A DNA stretch of 64,000 nucleotides from Vibrio bivalvicida (GCF_001399455.2 NZ_LLEI02000053.1:168241-232240), one strand, 5' to 3'; positions 32,221 to 42,197 are shown, counted from the stretch's first letter. Translations and numbers: made by a program. The notes: generated by a model not told the origin, from the letters alone.

Positions 32221-32940
32221 ATGATTTCATTAGAACAGGCAAAGCAACTCGTAGAGATGTTGGAAGCAGGTCAGCAGCAAGAAGCGGATCTTCTTGTCAA
32301 AGATATCTACCAAAACAACTCAAATCCAATGTTTCAAGAAATTGGGGAGTTGACTCGTGATTTACATGAGTCAATCAAACATTTCAGCGTGGATGACCGT
32401 ATGAGTGAGATTGCCAATGACGAAATCCCAGATGCAAGGGATCGCCTCCAATACGTCATTGACAAAACAGAGGTAGCTGCAAATAAAACAATGGATGCAG
32501 TTGACCGCTGTATGCCAATAGCGGACAACCTCCATGAAGGACTGCTACAAGTTCGCCCTCAATGGAATGAACTTATGCATGGTCGAATTGAGCTAGCTGA
32601 GTTTAAGGCGCTCTGTCATCGTATTGACGATTTGCTCGGTGAAGTGGAAGGAGACAGTTCTGAACTTCGAGGGCAATTAACCGAGATTCTAATGGCTCAA
32701 GACTTTCAAGATCTGACAGGTCAGATTATTCGCCGTGTGATTACCTTAGTCGATGAGGTCGAAGGTAGGTTAGTCGAAATACTTACGGCGTTTGGTTCGA
32801 GTCAGCTGGAAGAAAGCACGAATAACAAGAACAAAGCATCTACGGATCCTGAAGGTCCGATCCTTAACCCTCAAGAAAGGGATGATGCCGTTTCATCACA
32901 AGACGAAGTCGACGACTTACTCTCAAGTCTTGGGTTTTAG
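32221..32940 (+). CDS. cheZ: CheY-phosphate phosphatase CheZ
   Basis: Dephosphorylates CheY. The 239-residue, mostly helical product has the active-site stretch AQDFQDLTGQ (159-168). The C-terminal CheY-binding peptide reads DEVDDLLSSLGF. It lies between cheY and cheA as in other polarly flagellated gammaproteobacteria. Confidence 0.95.
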   Translation: MISLEQAKQLVEMLEAGQQQEADLLVKDIYQNNSNPMFQEIGELTRDLHESIKHFSVDDRMSEIANDEIPDARDRLQYVIDKTEVAANKTMDAVDRCMPIADNLHEGLLQVRPQWNELMHGRIELAEFKALCHRIDDLLGEVEGDSSELRGQLTEILMAQDFQDLTGQIIRRVITLVDEVEGRLVEILTAFGSSQLEESTNNKNKASTDPEGPILNPQERDDAVSSQDEVDDLLSSLGF

Positions 32941-32949
32941 AGGTAACAT

Positions 32950-35187
32950 ATGAGCTACGATTTAGACGAAGACATCCTACAGGACTTTTTAGTCGAAGCA
33001 GGGGAGATACTAGAACTTCTCTCTGAGCAGTTGGTCGAGCTGGAAAACAATCCTGAAGACAAAGATCTCCTCAATGCCATTTTCCGTGGGTTTCATACGG
33101 TAAAAGGTGGGGCGGGGTTCCTAGCGTTAACAGAACTCGTTGATACCTGTCACGGTGCAGAAAACGTGTTCGATATTTTGCGAAATGGACAGCGCTCCGT
33201 TACCGCAGGCCTGATGGATACCATGCTTCAAGCCTTAGATACGGTTAATGAACAATTTCAAGCCGTTCAAGATCGTGAACCTCTGCCTCCAGCAGAGCAG
33301 TCTCTGCTCGACGAGCTACATCGATTATGTAAGCCTGAGTCTGAAGATGAAGTTGTAGCAGATGCTCCTGCTGTTGTTGAAGAGGCAGTAGTTGCAGAGC
33401 CTGTTATCGAAGAGCCTGTTCAAGTTGAAGCTCCTCAAACTGAGGTTTCATCTGGTTCTATTGATGAAATCACACAAGATGAATTTGAGAAGTTGCTTGA
33501 TGAGTTGCATGGTTCAGGCAGCGCGCCTGGTTCTGCGGCAGGTGAAGCAACGCCTCCACCATCCACGCCACCTCCTGCTGCACCGAGCGCAGACTTGAGT
33601 GGTGATATTACCGATGACGAATTTGAGAAGCTGCTCGATGAGTTGCATGGTTCGGGACAGGGTCCTGGTAAAGGCGAGGCGGCACCAGTCGCTCCGGAGA
33701 CGCCAGCAGCAGCGCCACCCCCACCTCCACCTTCTCCTGCAGCGGGGGCTGGAGACAGCGACTTGATGACCGATGCCGAGTTCGAGAAACTACTCGATGA
33801 TCTTCACGGTTCGGGCAAAGGTCCTTCGATTGAAGAGCTTGATGCTGCGACTAAACCTGTAGCGGCAAATCCAGCTCCTCAGCCAGCACCAACACCTAAG
33901 CCTGAATCTAAGCCGGCTCCTGTAGCTCAAGCAGCACCAAAAGAAGCACCTAAACCGCCAGCGAAGAAAGAAGCCGCTGTACCGGCAGCGCAGGCTAAGA
34001 AACCTCAGGCTGAAGCTACAGTACGTGTTGATACATCTACTCTCGACACCATCATGAACATGGTGGGCGAGTTGGTATTGGTGCGCAATAGACTACTTAG
34101 CTTAGGATTAAATAGCGACGACGAAGAAATGGAGAAGGCGGTTGCGAACTTAGATGTGGTCACTGCCGATCTGCAGGGCGCGGTAATGAAAACGCGTATG
34201 CAGCCAATCAAAAAAGTATTTGGTCGTTTCCCTCGCGTGGTACGAGACCTTGCGCGTAGCCTGAAGAAAGATATTAACCTAGAGATGCGTGGTGAAGACA
34301 CAGATCTAGATAAAAACCTAGTTGAAGCACTAGCTGACCCATTGATTCACTTGGTGCGTAACTCGGTTGACCACGGTGTTGAAATGCCTGCAGATCGTGT
34401 TGCCGCCGGTAAGTCTAAAACAGGTAAAGTGATTCTGTCTGCATCTCAAGAAGGTGACCATATTGAACTCGCTATCGTCGATGATGGTGGCGGCATGGAC
34501 CCAGACAAATTACGTGGTATCGCAGTTAAACGCGGTATCATGGATGAAGATGCCGCGTCACGATTGACTGATAAAGAATGTTTCAATCTTATCTTTATGC
34601 CAGGCTTTTCAAGTAAAGAACAAATCTCTGACATTTCAGGTCGTGGTGTTGGTATGGACGTTGTAAAAACAGCGATCAATACCCTAAACGGTTCAATTGA
34701 TATTGATTCTGAAATGGGCAAAGGCACCAAGATTACCATCAAGGTACCATTAACACTTGCTATCTTACCGACGCTGATGGTTGGTGTTGCCAATCACCCA
34801 TTTGCGCTTCCGTTGGCAAGCGTAAACGAGATTTTCCATTTAGATCTGAGTCGCACTAACGTGGTTGATGGTCAGTTAACCATTATTGTGCGTGAAAAAT
34901 CGATTCCACTTTTCTATCTACAGAACTGGTTGGCACCTCAAGCAGGTCAAGTTGAGTTGCGTAAAGGTCACGGTCATGTAGTGATTGTGCAAATTGGTAG
35001 CCAGCGTGTTGGTTTTGTAGTGGATACACTTATCGGTCAGGAAGAGGTGGTGATTAAGCCGCTAGATAACTTACTACAAGGTACACCGGGTATGGCTGGT
35101 GCGACCATTACAAGTGATGGTCACATTGCACTTATCTTAGATGTGCCAGATTTGCTTAAGCAGTATGCTGCTGCTTCTCGAATCTAA
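32950..35187 (+). CDS. cheA: Chemotaxis histidine kinase CheA
   Basis: Autophosphorylates at the Hpt histidine and passes phosphate to CheY and CheB. Domains of the 745-residue product: Hpt (1-120, H49 in FHTVKGGAG); a long Pro/Ala/Glu-rich linker (about 135-355) in place of a classic P2 domain; dimerisation P3; ATPase P4 (HLVRNSVDHGVE, DDGGGMDP, GRGVGMDVVK); and CheW-like P5. The linker holds three copies of DEFEKLLDELHGSG (residues 177-190, 223-236, 276-289). In V. cholerae CheA a linker segment (LID) binds ParP, which keeps the array at the pole. cheB follows after 24 bp. Confidence 0.97.
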   Translation: MSYDLDEDILQDFLVEAGEILELLSEQLVELENNPEDKDLLNAIFRGFHTVKGGAGFLALTELVDTCHGAENVFDILRNGQRSVTAGLMDTMLQALDTVNEQFQAVQDREPLPPAEQSLLDELHRLCKPESEDEVVADAPAVVEEAVVAEPVIEEPVQVEAPQTEVSSGSIDEITQDEFEKLLDELHGSGSAPGSAAGEATPPPSTPPPAAPSADLSGDITDDEFEKLLDELHGSGQGPGKGEAAPVAPETPAAAPPPPPPSPAAGAGDSDLMTDAEFEKLLDDLHGSGKGPSIEELDAATKPVAANPAPQPAPTPKPESKPAPVAQAAPKEAPKPPAKKEAAVPAAQAKKPQAEATVRVDTSTLDTIMNMVGELVLVRNRLLSLGLNSDDEEMEKAVANLDVVTADLQGAVMKTRMQPIKKVFGRFPRVVRDLARSLKKDINLEMRGEDTDLDKNLVEALADPLIHLVRNSVDHGVEMPADRVAAGKSKTGKVILSASQEGDHIELAIVDDGGGMDPDKLRGIAVKRGIMDEDAASRLTDKECFNLIFMPGFSSKEQISDISGRGVGMDVVKTAINTLNGSIDIDSEMGKGTKITIKVPLTLAILPTLMVGVANHPFALPLASVNEIFHLDLSRTNVVDGQLTIIVREKSIPLFYLQNWLAPQAGQVELRKGHGHVVIVQIGSQRVGFVVDTLIGQEEVVIKPLDNLLQGTPGMAGATITSDGHIALILDVPDLLKQYAAASRI

Positions 35188-35211
35188 ATCGCGAAATATA
35201 GAAGGACAAAT

Positions 35212-36333
35212 ATGGCGATCAAAGTATTAGTTGTAGATGATTCGAGTTTTTTCCGTCGTCGCGTAAGTGAAATCATTAACTCTGATGCACGTTTAGAGGT
35301 GATTGATGTCGCGACTAACGGTAAAGAAGCAGTAGATAAAGCGTTGCGAATCAAGCCTGATGTCATAACCATGGATATCGAAATGCCTGTCATGGACGGT
35401 ATTACCGCGGTTCGCGAAATCATGGCAAAAAGCCCAGTGCCAATTTTGATGTTTTCGTCATTGACCCATGATGGAGCGAAAGCAACGCTCGATGCGCTTG
35501 ATGCCGGAGCGTTAGACTTTTTGCCCAAGAAATTTGAAGATATCGCTCGTAATCGCGATGAAGCCGTCACTTTGCTGCAGCAGCGCGTGATTCAAATCGC
35601 GTCAAAACGTGCAATGATGCGCCGCAGCATGCCAAAGCCCACGACGACAGCCAAGCCAGCTTCTCAGACTGCTACTGCGCGTTCATCGCTCCGCCCTTCC
35701 CCAACATCACCTGCCTCGAAACCGCCTGTAGCGACGCGTTTTAAAGCGAGTGGTAAAAAGTATCAGCTAACCGCAATTGGTACGTCAACTGGCGGGCCAG
35801 TTGCATTACAAAAAATCCTGACCAAGTTGCCAGTCAATTATCCACACCCAATTGTGCTGATTCAACATATGCCAGCAACCTTTACCGCAGCATTCGCTAG
35901 CCGTTTGAATTCTCTGTGTAAGATCCAAGTAAAAGAAGCGGCTGACGGTGATGCGCTGAAGCCAGGGGTCGCTTATTTGGCACCTGGTGGAAAGCAGATG
36001 ATGATCGAAGGTCGACCAGGTTCTGCCAAGCTGCGCATCATTGATGGTGGAGAGCGCATGAACTACAAGCCATGTGTTGATGTTACTTTTGGAAGCGCAG
36101 CAAAAATCTATTCCGACTCAGTCTTATCTATGGTGTTGACGGGAATGGGAGCAGATGGTCGTGAAGGTGCGCGTATGTTGAAAGGTGCAGGCTCAACCAT
36201 ATGGGCTCAAGATGAAGAGAGCTGCGTTGTTTATGGCATGCCGCAAGCGGTTGCAAAAGCGGGTATATCCACAGAAGATTTGCCGCTAGAGAGAATTGCT
36301 GAACGTATGTTAGTCGAAGTCGGTCTAGCATAG
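35212..36333 (+). CDS. cheB: Chemoreceptor methylesterase CheB
   Basis: Demethylates or deamidates chemoreceptors once phosphorylated by CheA. The 373-residue product has an N-terminal receiver domain (D55 in MDIEMP), a long Pro/Ser/Thr linker, and the CheB esterase domain with the serine in GTSTGGP, the histidine in IQHMP and the late aspartate in [11 protein letters not shown]. parC starts 9 bp after its stop. Confidence 0.96.
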   Translation: MAIKVLVVDDSSFFRRRVSEIINSDARLEVIDVATNGKEAVDKALRIKPDVITMDIEMPVMDGITAVREIMAKSPVPILMFSSLTHDGAKATLDALDAGALDFLPKKFEDIARNRDEAVTLLQQRVIQIASKRAMMRRSMPKPTTTAKPASQTATARSSLRPSPTSPASKPPVATRFKASGKKYQLTAIGTSTGGPVALQKILTKLPVNYPHPIVLIQHMPATFTAAFASRLNSLCKIQVKEAADGDALKPGVAYLAPGGKQMMIEGRPGSAKLRIIDGGERMNYKPCVDVTFGSAAKIYSDSVLSMVLTGMGADGREGARMLKGAGSTIWAQDEESCVVYGMPQAVAKAGISTEDLPLERIAERMLVEVGLA

Positions 36334-36342
36334 AGGTTATAG

Positions 36343-37119
36343 ATGATTGTTTGGAGCATAGCAAACCAAAAAGGCGGGGTCGGTAAAACCACAACAACCA
36401 TTACGCTAGCTGGCTTACTTAGCAAGCAAGGTAAGCGCGTTTTACTGGTTGACACGGATCCACATGCTTCGCTAACTACTTACCTAGGCTATGACTCGGA
36501 CAGTGTGCCTGTTAGCTTATTCGATTTGTTTCAGTTAAAAGAGTATACCGAACAAACGGTTATGCCACTTGTGATGCAGTCTGATATTGAAGGTATAGAT
36601 TTGATTCCGGCTCATATGTCTCTGGCGACGTTGGATCGTGTTATGGGTAATCGTAGCGGTATGGGTCTTATCCTCAAGCGCGCGCTCCTCGCTATCAAGG
36701 AGCGCTATGATTACGTGCTGATCGATTGTCCGCCAATTCTTGGTGTGATGATGGTTAACGCCTTGGCAGCAAGTGACAGAATCCTTATCCCCGTACAGAC
36801 AGAGTTCTTGGCAATGAAAGGCCTAGAACGAATGATTCGCACTTTGGCAATTATGCAAAAGTCGCGCAATAAATCATTCAATGTCACGATTGTGCCAACC
36901 ATGTACGATAAACGAACACGAGCGTCATTGCAGACTTTGCAACAGCTTAAGAAAGATTATCCAAGTCAGGTATGGTCGTCAGCCGTACCAATTGATACTA
37001 AATTTAGGGATGCTAGCTTAAAGCATTTACCTGTGTCCCATTTTGCATCGGGCAGTAGGGGGGTGTTTGCTTATAAGCAACTGTTGATTTATTTAGAGAG
37101 GTTAGCGATTGATGACTAA
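36343..37119 (+). CDS. parC: ParA-family ATPase ParC (polar chemotaxis array positioning)
   Basis: Positions chemotaxis arrays at the old pole and drives their inheritance in Vibrio. The 258-residue ParA-like protein has the deviant Walker A KGGVGKTTT (10-18), the DTDPHAS motif and DCPPILG. Placement between cheB and a CheW-like gene identifies the chemotaxis ParC and not a plasmid or chromosome partition ParA. It is recruited by HubP in V. cholerae. It overlaps parP. Confidence 0.92.
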   Translation: MIVWSIANQKGGVGKTTTTITLAGLLSKQGKRVLLVDTDPHASLTTYLGYDSDSVPVSLFDLFQLKEYTEQTVMPLVMQSDIEGIDLIPAHMSLATLDRVMGNRSGMGLILKRALLAIKERYDYVLIDCPPILGVMMVNALAASDRILIPVQTEFLAMKGLERMIRTLAIMQKSRNKSFNVTIVPTMYDKRTRASLQTLQQLKKDYPSQVWSSAVPIDTKFRDASLKHLPVSHFASGSRGVFAYKQLLIYLERLAIDD

Positions 37120-38143
37120 CCACTCTTCGCTTTCAAGTGAACAAGCATTAGATGACTACTTTTCTGCTTTATTAGAAGAGTCTCTCGACGTAGAGGTAAG
37201 TGAAAGCACGCAGGAACAAACGCCAGAGTTGTCTGTAGTCCCTGCCGCTGGTACTGAACTTGATGAAGAGTCTAACCTAGACCCGATGGTTCAATCAGTA
37301 GAAGAAAAAAGCTATTACCAACTTCCAACTGAAGAGGTTGAGGTCCCTAACCTAGAAGATGTTGAACGTCTGTTAGAGCAGTTAGAAAACACCAACCCAG
37401 TTGCTGAGCTAGAACTTGAAGAGGTGATGGAGAAAAACACAGCTGATATTGCTCAAGTTCAGACAGAAATTGCCGTTGAAGAAGAAGAGATTCAAGAGTG
37501 GGTTGTTGAAGAACCCGAAATTTTGGTTGAAGAGCCAGAACCTAAGGTTGATGTGCCCGACCTTGATGAAGTTGTCGCTGAACCAGTGATATCTGAGCCA
37601 GACGTAGCAGTCGATGCCAGTATTGAAACTGAGCAGGACCTTGAAACACAGGCTGGTGGCAGTGAGATTGGTGTTTGGCACTCAACGCAACGAGATGTTG
37701 ACTTTCAAGTGCTCTATTTTGATGTCAATAGCGTGACTTTTGCAGTCCCGCTTGATGAGCTAGGCGGTATTCATAGAATAGCCGAGCTAAACCATTTAAT
37801 TGGCCGTCCAGATTGGTACTTAGGGTTACAGACCAGCCGTGAAGCGCAATTAGATGTTGTAGACACTGCAAAATGGGTGATGGCTGAGAAGCTACAAGAC
37901 GACAGTTACAAAGAGCAGTACCAATATATAGTGATGCTAGGTGCAAGCATGTGGGGCCTAGCATCAACACAGCTAATGGGTACTGAAGCTTTAAATCCAG
38001 AAATGGTCCGCTGGCGAGAAACGGCAGGAAAACGCCCTTGGCTTGCTGGTATGGTAAAAGAAAAAATGTGTGCTTTGATCCACGTTGAAGCATTGATAGC
38101 TATGCTTAATGCAGGACTTGATGTTAAAGCATTAGATAATTAG
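37112..38143 (+). CDS. parP: ParP, CheW-like coupling protein of the polar array
   Basis: Links ParC to CheA and holds CheA in the array. The 343-residue product has an N-terminal, very acidic and Pro/Glu-rich region (about 1-190) and a C-terminal CheW-like AIF domain (about 195-335; QVLYFDVNSVTFAVPLDELGGI read in part). ATG 37112 overlaps the parC stop, so translation is coupled. cheW follows after 37 bp. Confidence 0.88.
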   Translation: MTNHSSLSSEQALDDYFSALLEESLDVEVSESTQEQTPELSVVPAAGTELDEESNLDPMVQSVEEKSYYQLPTEEVEVPNLEDVERLLEQLENTNPVAELELEEVMEKNTADIAQVQTEIAVEEEEIQEWVVEEPEILVEEPEPKVDVPDLDEVVAEPVISEPDVAVDASIETEQDLETQAGGSEIGVWHSTQRDVDFQVLYFDVNSVTFAVPLDELGGIHRIAELNHLIGRPDWYLGLQTSREAQLDVVDTAKWVMAEKLQDDSYKEQYQYIVMLGASMWGLASTQLMGTEALNPEMVRWRETAGKRPWLAGMVKEKMCALIHVEALIAMLNAGLDVKALDN

Positions 38144-38180
38144 AACATTTGTGCCGATTTAGGCTTAGAGAGGATAAGGT

Positions 38181-38675
38181 ATGTCTCAAACAAATGAAGT
38201 AGAAGTAAGAAAAGAGCAGTCTAACGACGAAGTGCTTCAGTGGGTGACGTTCCAGCTAGAAGAAGAAACCTATGGCATCAATGTAATGCAGGTACGAGAA
38301 GTACTTCGTTATACTGAAATTGCGCCAGTGCCAGGAGCACCAGACTATGTTCTCGGTATTATAAACCTGCGTGGTAACGTGGTTACTGTTATTGATACAC
38401 GCTCTCGTTTTGGTTTGATGGAAGGTGAAATCACAGACAATACGCGCATTATTGTGATTGAATCTGAGCACCAAGTTATCGGTATCCTAGTGGATAGCGT
38501 TGCTGAAGTTGTTTACCTACGCTCATCAGAGATCGATACAACACCAAGTGTTGGTACAGATGAAAGTGCTAAGTTTATCCAAGGTGTTAGCAACCGTGAT
38601 GGCAAGCTACTTATCTTGGTTGATCTTAACAAGCTGCTGACTGATGACGAGTGGGATGAGATGGCTCACCTATAA
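38181..38675 (+). CDS. cheW: Chemotaxis coupling protein CheW
   Basis: Couples chemoreceptors to CheA. The 164-residue single CheW domain has EETYGINVMQVREVLRY, the VPGAPDYVLGIINLRG signature and ILVDSVAEVV. Its stop overlaps the start of the next gene by one base. Confidence 0.96.
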   Translation: MSQTNEVEVRKEQSNDEVLQWVTFQLEEETYGINVMQVREVLRYTEIAPVPGAPDYVLGIINLRGNVVTVIDTRSRFGLMEGEITDNTRIIVIESEHQVIGILVDSVAEVVYLRSSEIDTTPSVGTDESAKFIQGVSNRDGKLLILVDLNKLLTDDEWDEMAHL

Positions 38676-39166
38676 TGGACATGAGTTGGATGACCAGTGC
38701 TCCAGTTGTTGCTGGGGCAATAGCGTTAATTTTTCTGTTTATCTGCTTAGCGTTATTTCGACTTAAACGTGGCCAAGTTCGTTCTGCCGAGCACTTACGC
38801 CAACAAAATCGTCATCTAGACAAAGAGCTGCAAAAAGCGAGCAAACAGCTTCTAGAAGTTCGCTCGGTTGTTGTTGGACTCGGACAAAAGGTCAGCGAGC
38901 AGCAAGATATTATCCAGCATTTAAATGAGCGTATCACAGAACTAGAACAAGCAGACAGTGATGGTCGTTTATACTCGCGAGCAAGTAAAATGGTTCAGCT
39001 AGGAGCTGACGTTAATGAGCTCATAGAGGAGTGTGAGTTACCAAAAGCGGAAGCTGAGCTGATGATGTCGTTGCAGAACAAAATATCGGGTAAAGAGAAA
39101 GTCCCGCCCCTTGAAACTCGCCCCCAGCGGCAAAAGTTTGCGACCAAAAAACGAAGCGCGAAATGA
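38675..39166 (+). CDS. DUF2802 membrane/coiled-coil protein
   Basis: A 163-residue protein of unknown function with one N-terminal membrane helix (about 8-28), a coiled coil (about 40-95), a short conserved helical segment typical of DUF2802 (YSRASKMVQLGADVNELIEE) and a basic tail. The one-base overlap with cheW and the terminator after it make it the last gene of the chemotaxis run. A role at the chemotaxis array or pole is an inference from context only. Confidence 0.82.
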   Translation: MDMSWMTSAPVVAGAIALIFLFICLALFRLKRGQVRSAEHLRQQNRHLDKELQKASKQLLEVRSVVVGLGQKVSEQQDIIQHLNERITELEQADSDGRLYSRASKMVQLGADVNELIEECELPKAEAELMMSLQNKISGKEKVPPLETRPQRQKFATKKRSAK

Positions 39167-39176
39167 CCGGCTGAAT

Positions 39177-39202
39177 AAAAAGTGTCTTAGGGCACTTTTT
39201 TT
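39177..39202 (+). terminator. Terminator of the flagellar/chemotaxis run
   Basis: AAAAAGTG/CACTTTTT (39177-39184 with 39193-39200) with an 8-base loop, continuing into further T residues, 10 bp after the DUF2802 gene. Confidence 0.85.
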
Positions 39203-39358
39203 ATATTTGAATGTAACTATTTAGTGGTAGTTAATACGATTTATGTTTGAATATTAACAGATTCTTACTTAGTTTCGTGATTCGTATAGGTCTAATTCTA
39301 TTTTGCGATGAAAAGGCTGTGGTAAGATGTTAGCTCAAAGTTTACCTAGTGACCGCAA

Positions 39359-39979
39359 ATGTTAGAAGTATCTCAACTGACAGCAATAAGAGATGAAAGA
39401 ATTCTCTTTGAATCCCTATCTTTTTCCATAGAGTCTGGAGAATTAGTTCAAGTAGAAGGGCGAAACGGTACAGGAAAAACCACCTTACTGCGTATCATTA
39501 CTGGATTAGGCGACCGCGACAATGGCGACATCTATTGGAGTGGTGAGAACATTGAGTCTAACCGAGATGCTTTTCATCAAGATCTTCTCTTTCTAGGCCA
39601 CCAAACAGGTGTTAAGCGCGAACTAACGGCCTACGAAAATTTGCGTTTTTATCTAAGTATTCATTCACGCAAGCCAGTCGACAAGCAAACCATTTTCAAT
39701 GCTCTCACCAAGGTCGGGTTGGCGGGGCGAGAAGATGTCCCAGTGGCTCAATTGTCAGCGGGCCAACAGCGTCGAGTGGCATTAGCCCGATTGTGGTTGA
39801 GTGATCACAAATTGTGGATACTAGATGAGCCTTTGACTGCGATTGATAAACAGGGTGTGAAAGTGCTTGAATCTCTGTTTCTTCAACATGCGGAAAATGG
39901 TGGTATCGTTATGCTGACTACGCACCAAGATATGTTCGCAGATAACCCAAAACTAAGAAAAATTAAGTTAGGTAATTGA
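39359..39979 (+). CDS. ccmA: Heme ABC exporter ATPase CcmA
   Basis: ATPase of the CcmABCD complex that releases holo-CcmE during cytochrome c maturation. The 206-residue product has Walker [10 protein letters not shown], signature [14 protein letters not shown] and Walker [13 protein letters not shown]. It opens the nine-gene ccm operon, and its TGA lies just before ccmB. Confidence 0.95.
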   Translation: MLEVSQLTAIRDERILFESLSFSIESGELVQVEGRNGTGKTTLLRIITGLGDRDNGDIYWSGENIESNRDAFHQDLLFLGHQTGVKRELTAYENLRFYLSIHSRKPVDKQTIFNALTKVGLAGREDVPVAQLSAGQQRRVALARLWLSDHKLWILDEPLTAIDKQGVKVLESLFLQHAENGGIVMLTTHQDMFADNPKLRKIKLGN

Positions 39980-39981
39980 AC

Positions 39982-40650
39982 ATGCTAGGCACTATGAACA
40001 GTATTATAAGACGCGAGCTGCTCATCGCTTTTCGCCGCCAAGCAGATATCTTTAATCCTCTGTGGTTTTTTATTATTGTTATTACACTGTTTCCGCTAAG
40101 TATTGGTCCAGAGCCAAACCTACTGGCTCGTATTGCGGCTGGTATCGTTTGGGTTGCGGCTCTACTCTCTGCTTTATTGTCTCTTGAACGTTTGCTTCGT
40201 GACGACTTTCAAGATGGCGCGTTAGAACAGATGATGTTGATGCCTGTTCCATTGCCCATAGTGGTGATTTCAAAAGTCATCGCACATTGGTTGTTAACTG
40301 GTTTGCCACTAATTCTGATTAGTCCATTGCTGTCCATATTGTTGTCGTTAGACTTCAACACTTGGTTAGCGGTGGTATTGACACTACTGATAGGCACACC
40401 GACGCTGAGTTTTATTGGTGCTATCGGTGTTGCACTGACCGTTGGGCTGCAGAAAGGGGGCGTGCTGCTCAGTCTGCTTGTTTTACCGCTTTACATTCCA
40501 ATATTGATATTTGCGACGTCTGCCATTGATGCTGCGTCGCTTGGAATGGCGTATAACGGACAATTGGCTATATTAGGCGCGATGTTTATGGGGGCAATGA
40601 CCCTGACACCGTTTGCTATTAGTGCGGCACTCAGAGTAAGTGTCAATTAG
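39982..40650 (+). CDS. ccmB: Heme exporter protein CcmB
   Basis: Membrane permease partner of CcmA. The 222-residue product has six predicted membrane helices and the conserved NPLWFFIIVITLFPLSIGPEP and LLGTPTL-like (LIGTPTLSFIGAIGVALTVG) segments. The exact start is uncertain: ATG 39982 is preferred over TTG 39976 inside the ccmA stop, and ATG 39994 is also possible. Confidence 0.95.
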   Translation: MLGTMNSIIRRELLIAFRRQADIFNPLWFFIIVITLFPLSIGPEPNLLARIAAGIVWVAALLSALLSLERLLRDDFQDGALEQMMLMPVPLPIVVISKVIAHWLLTGLPLILISPLLSILLSLDFNTWLAVVLTLLIGTPTLSFIGAIGVALTVGLQKGGVLLSLLVLPLYIPILIFATSAIDAASLGMAYNGQLAILGAMFMGAMTLTPFAISAALRVSVN

Positions 40651-40753
40651 TTGTTTTTGATCAAGCACGAAATTTCCCCTTTATATAAATTACAAAACTA
40701 ATAATTGTTTAACAAAATAAGTTAAACGAACTGAAGTAAGAGTGAGAACGACG

Positions 40754-41506
40754 ATGTGGAAATGGCTCCATCCCTATGCCAAGCCCGAATCAGCCTACCA
40801 GTTATGTGGTAAGCTTTTGCCCTGGTTCTCCGTACTGGCGCTGGTGTGTTTAACCGTCGGCACAGTGTGGGGATTAGCTTTCGCACCTTCTGATTACCAG
40901 CAGGGTGATAGCTTTAGAATTATCTACATACATGTCCCTTCTGCGATTTGGTCAATGGGCGTTTATATGTCTATGGCTATTGCAGCCTTCATTGGTATCG
41001 TATGGCAGATCCGTTTGTCAGATATGGCGGCATCGGCGATGGCTCCCATTGGTGCAGTTTACACCTTTATTGCTCTTTTAACTGGGGCGATCTGGGGCAA
41101 GCCGATGTGGGGTACATGGTGGGTATGGGATGCCCGTTTAACCTCCGAACTTATTCTTCTTTTCCTCTACTTAGGTGTGATTGCTCTTTATCATGCATTC
41201 GACGATCAGAAAACGGCAGCAAAAGCAGCAGGTATCTTGGCAATTGTCGGAGTGGTAAACCTACCGATTATTCATTTCTCAGTTGAGTGGTGGAACACCC
41301 TTCATCAAGGCGCAACGATCACTAAGTTTGAAAAGCCTTCAATTTCTAGCAATATGTTGTGGCCGTTGCTATTGAACATATTTGGATTTGCTTTCTTCTT
41401 TGGCTCAGTCACTATGATTCGTCTGCGCAACGAAATCATTAGTAAAGAGAGTCATCGCCCGTGGGTGGTTGAGTTAGCTGCGAATAAATCTCAGAGAGGG
41501 AGTTAA
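40754..41506 (+). CDS. ccmC: Heme transporter CcmC
   Basis: Binds periplasmic heme and attaches it to CcmE. The 250-residue, six-helix membrane protein has the tryptophan-rich WWD motif (WGTWWVWDARLTSELILLFLY read in part) and flanking His residues in IHVPSA and IHFSVEWWNTLHQ. ATG 40754 gives the family start MWKWLHPYAKPE; a GTG at 40742 would add four residues. Confidence 0.96.
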   Translation: MWKWLHPYAKPESAYQLCGKLLPWFSVLALVCLTVGTVWGLAFAPSDYQQGDSFRIIYIHVPSAIWSMGVYMSMAIAAFIGIVWQIRLSDMAASAMAPIGAVYTFIALLTGAIWGKPMWGTWWVWDARLTSELILLFLYLGVIALYHAFDDQKTAAKAAGILAIVGVVNLPIIHFSVEWWNTLHQGATITKFEKPSISSNMLWPLLLNIFGFAFFFGSVTMIRLRNEIISKESHRPWVVELAANKSQRGS

Positions 41507-41508
41507 AC

Positions 41509-41715
41509 ATGCATTTTGAGTCTTTGAGTGATTTCTTTGCCATGGGCGGCTATGCCGGTTATGTCTGGACTGCATTTGGTGTCACATTTGGTGTCATGCT
41601 CTTTCTATTGGTATTAAGTGTGAGAAGAGGTCAATCTCTACTCTCTGAAGTACAAGCAAAAGTAGACAGACAAGCACGAATTGACGCGGCGAAAAATTTG
41701 GAGAACACATTATGA
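41509..41715 (+). CDS. ccmD: CcmD, small membrane subunit
   Basis: A 68-residue single-helix protein needed to release holo-CcmE from CcmABC. It has the family N-terminus ([20 protein letters not shown]) followed by one membrane helix and a short basic coiled tail. An AGGGAG ribosome site precedes the ATG, and the stop overlaps ccmE by 4 bp. Confidence 0.93.
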   Translation: MHFESLSDFFAMGGYAGYVWTAFGVTFGVMLFLLVLSVRRGQSLLSEVQAKVDRQARIDAAKNLENTL

Positions 41716-42197
41716 ACCCAAGACGTAAAAAGAGGCTCGGCATTGTTCTTGCGATCTTTATTGGTATCAGTGCCACATTAGGTTTGATGCTTTATGCACT
41801 TAATCAGAATATGGATCTTTTCTATACACCGACTGAGCTTGTTAATGGTAAGCCTGATGGGACAAAGCCAGAGGTAGGTCAGCGCCTACGCATTGGTGGT
41901 ATGGTCGTTGTTGGATCGGTAAAGCGAGATCCAGAGTCATTGCGCGTATCGTTCGATTTACATGATGTCGGTCCAAAAGTCACCATCGTTTATGACGGTA
42001 TTCTTCCTGATCTATTTCGTGAAGGGCAGGGTATTGTTGCTCAGGGTGTATTGAAAGATGCGACAACGATACAGGCGTTTGAAGTCTTGGCTAAGCACGA
42101 TGAAGAGTATATGCCACCAGAAATTGCTGAAGCGATGAAGAAGACCCATGAACCGTTGCAATACTCAGAACAACAGAAACAAGGAAGCGGTCAATGA
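41712..42197 (+). CDS. ccmE: Periplasmic heme chaperone CcmE
   Basis: Carries covalently bound heme from CcmC to CcmF. The 161-residue product has an N-terminal membrane anchor (about 9-28), an OB-fold body, and the heme-binding motif AKHDEEYMP with the covalent histidine at H129 and the ligand tyrosine at Y133. It overlaps ccmD and ccmF by 4 bp each. Confidence 0.96.
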   Translation: MNPRRKKRLGIVLAIFIGISATLGLMLYALNQNMDLFYTPTELVNGKPDGTKPEVGQRLRIGGMVVVGSVKRDPESLRVSFDLHDVGPKVTIVYDGILPDLFREGQGIVAQGVLKDATTIQAFEVLAKHDEEYMPPEIAEAMKKTHEPLQYSEQQKQGSGQ

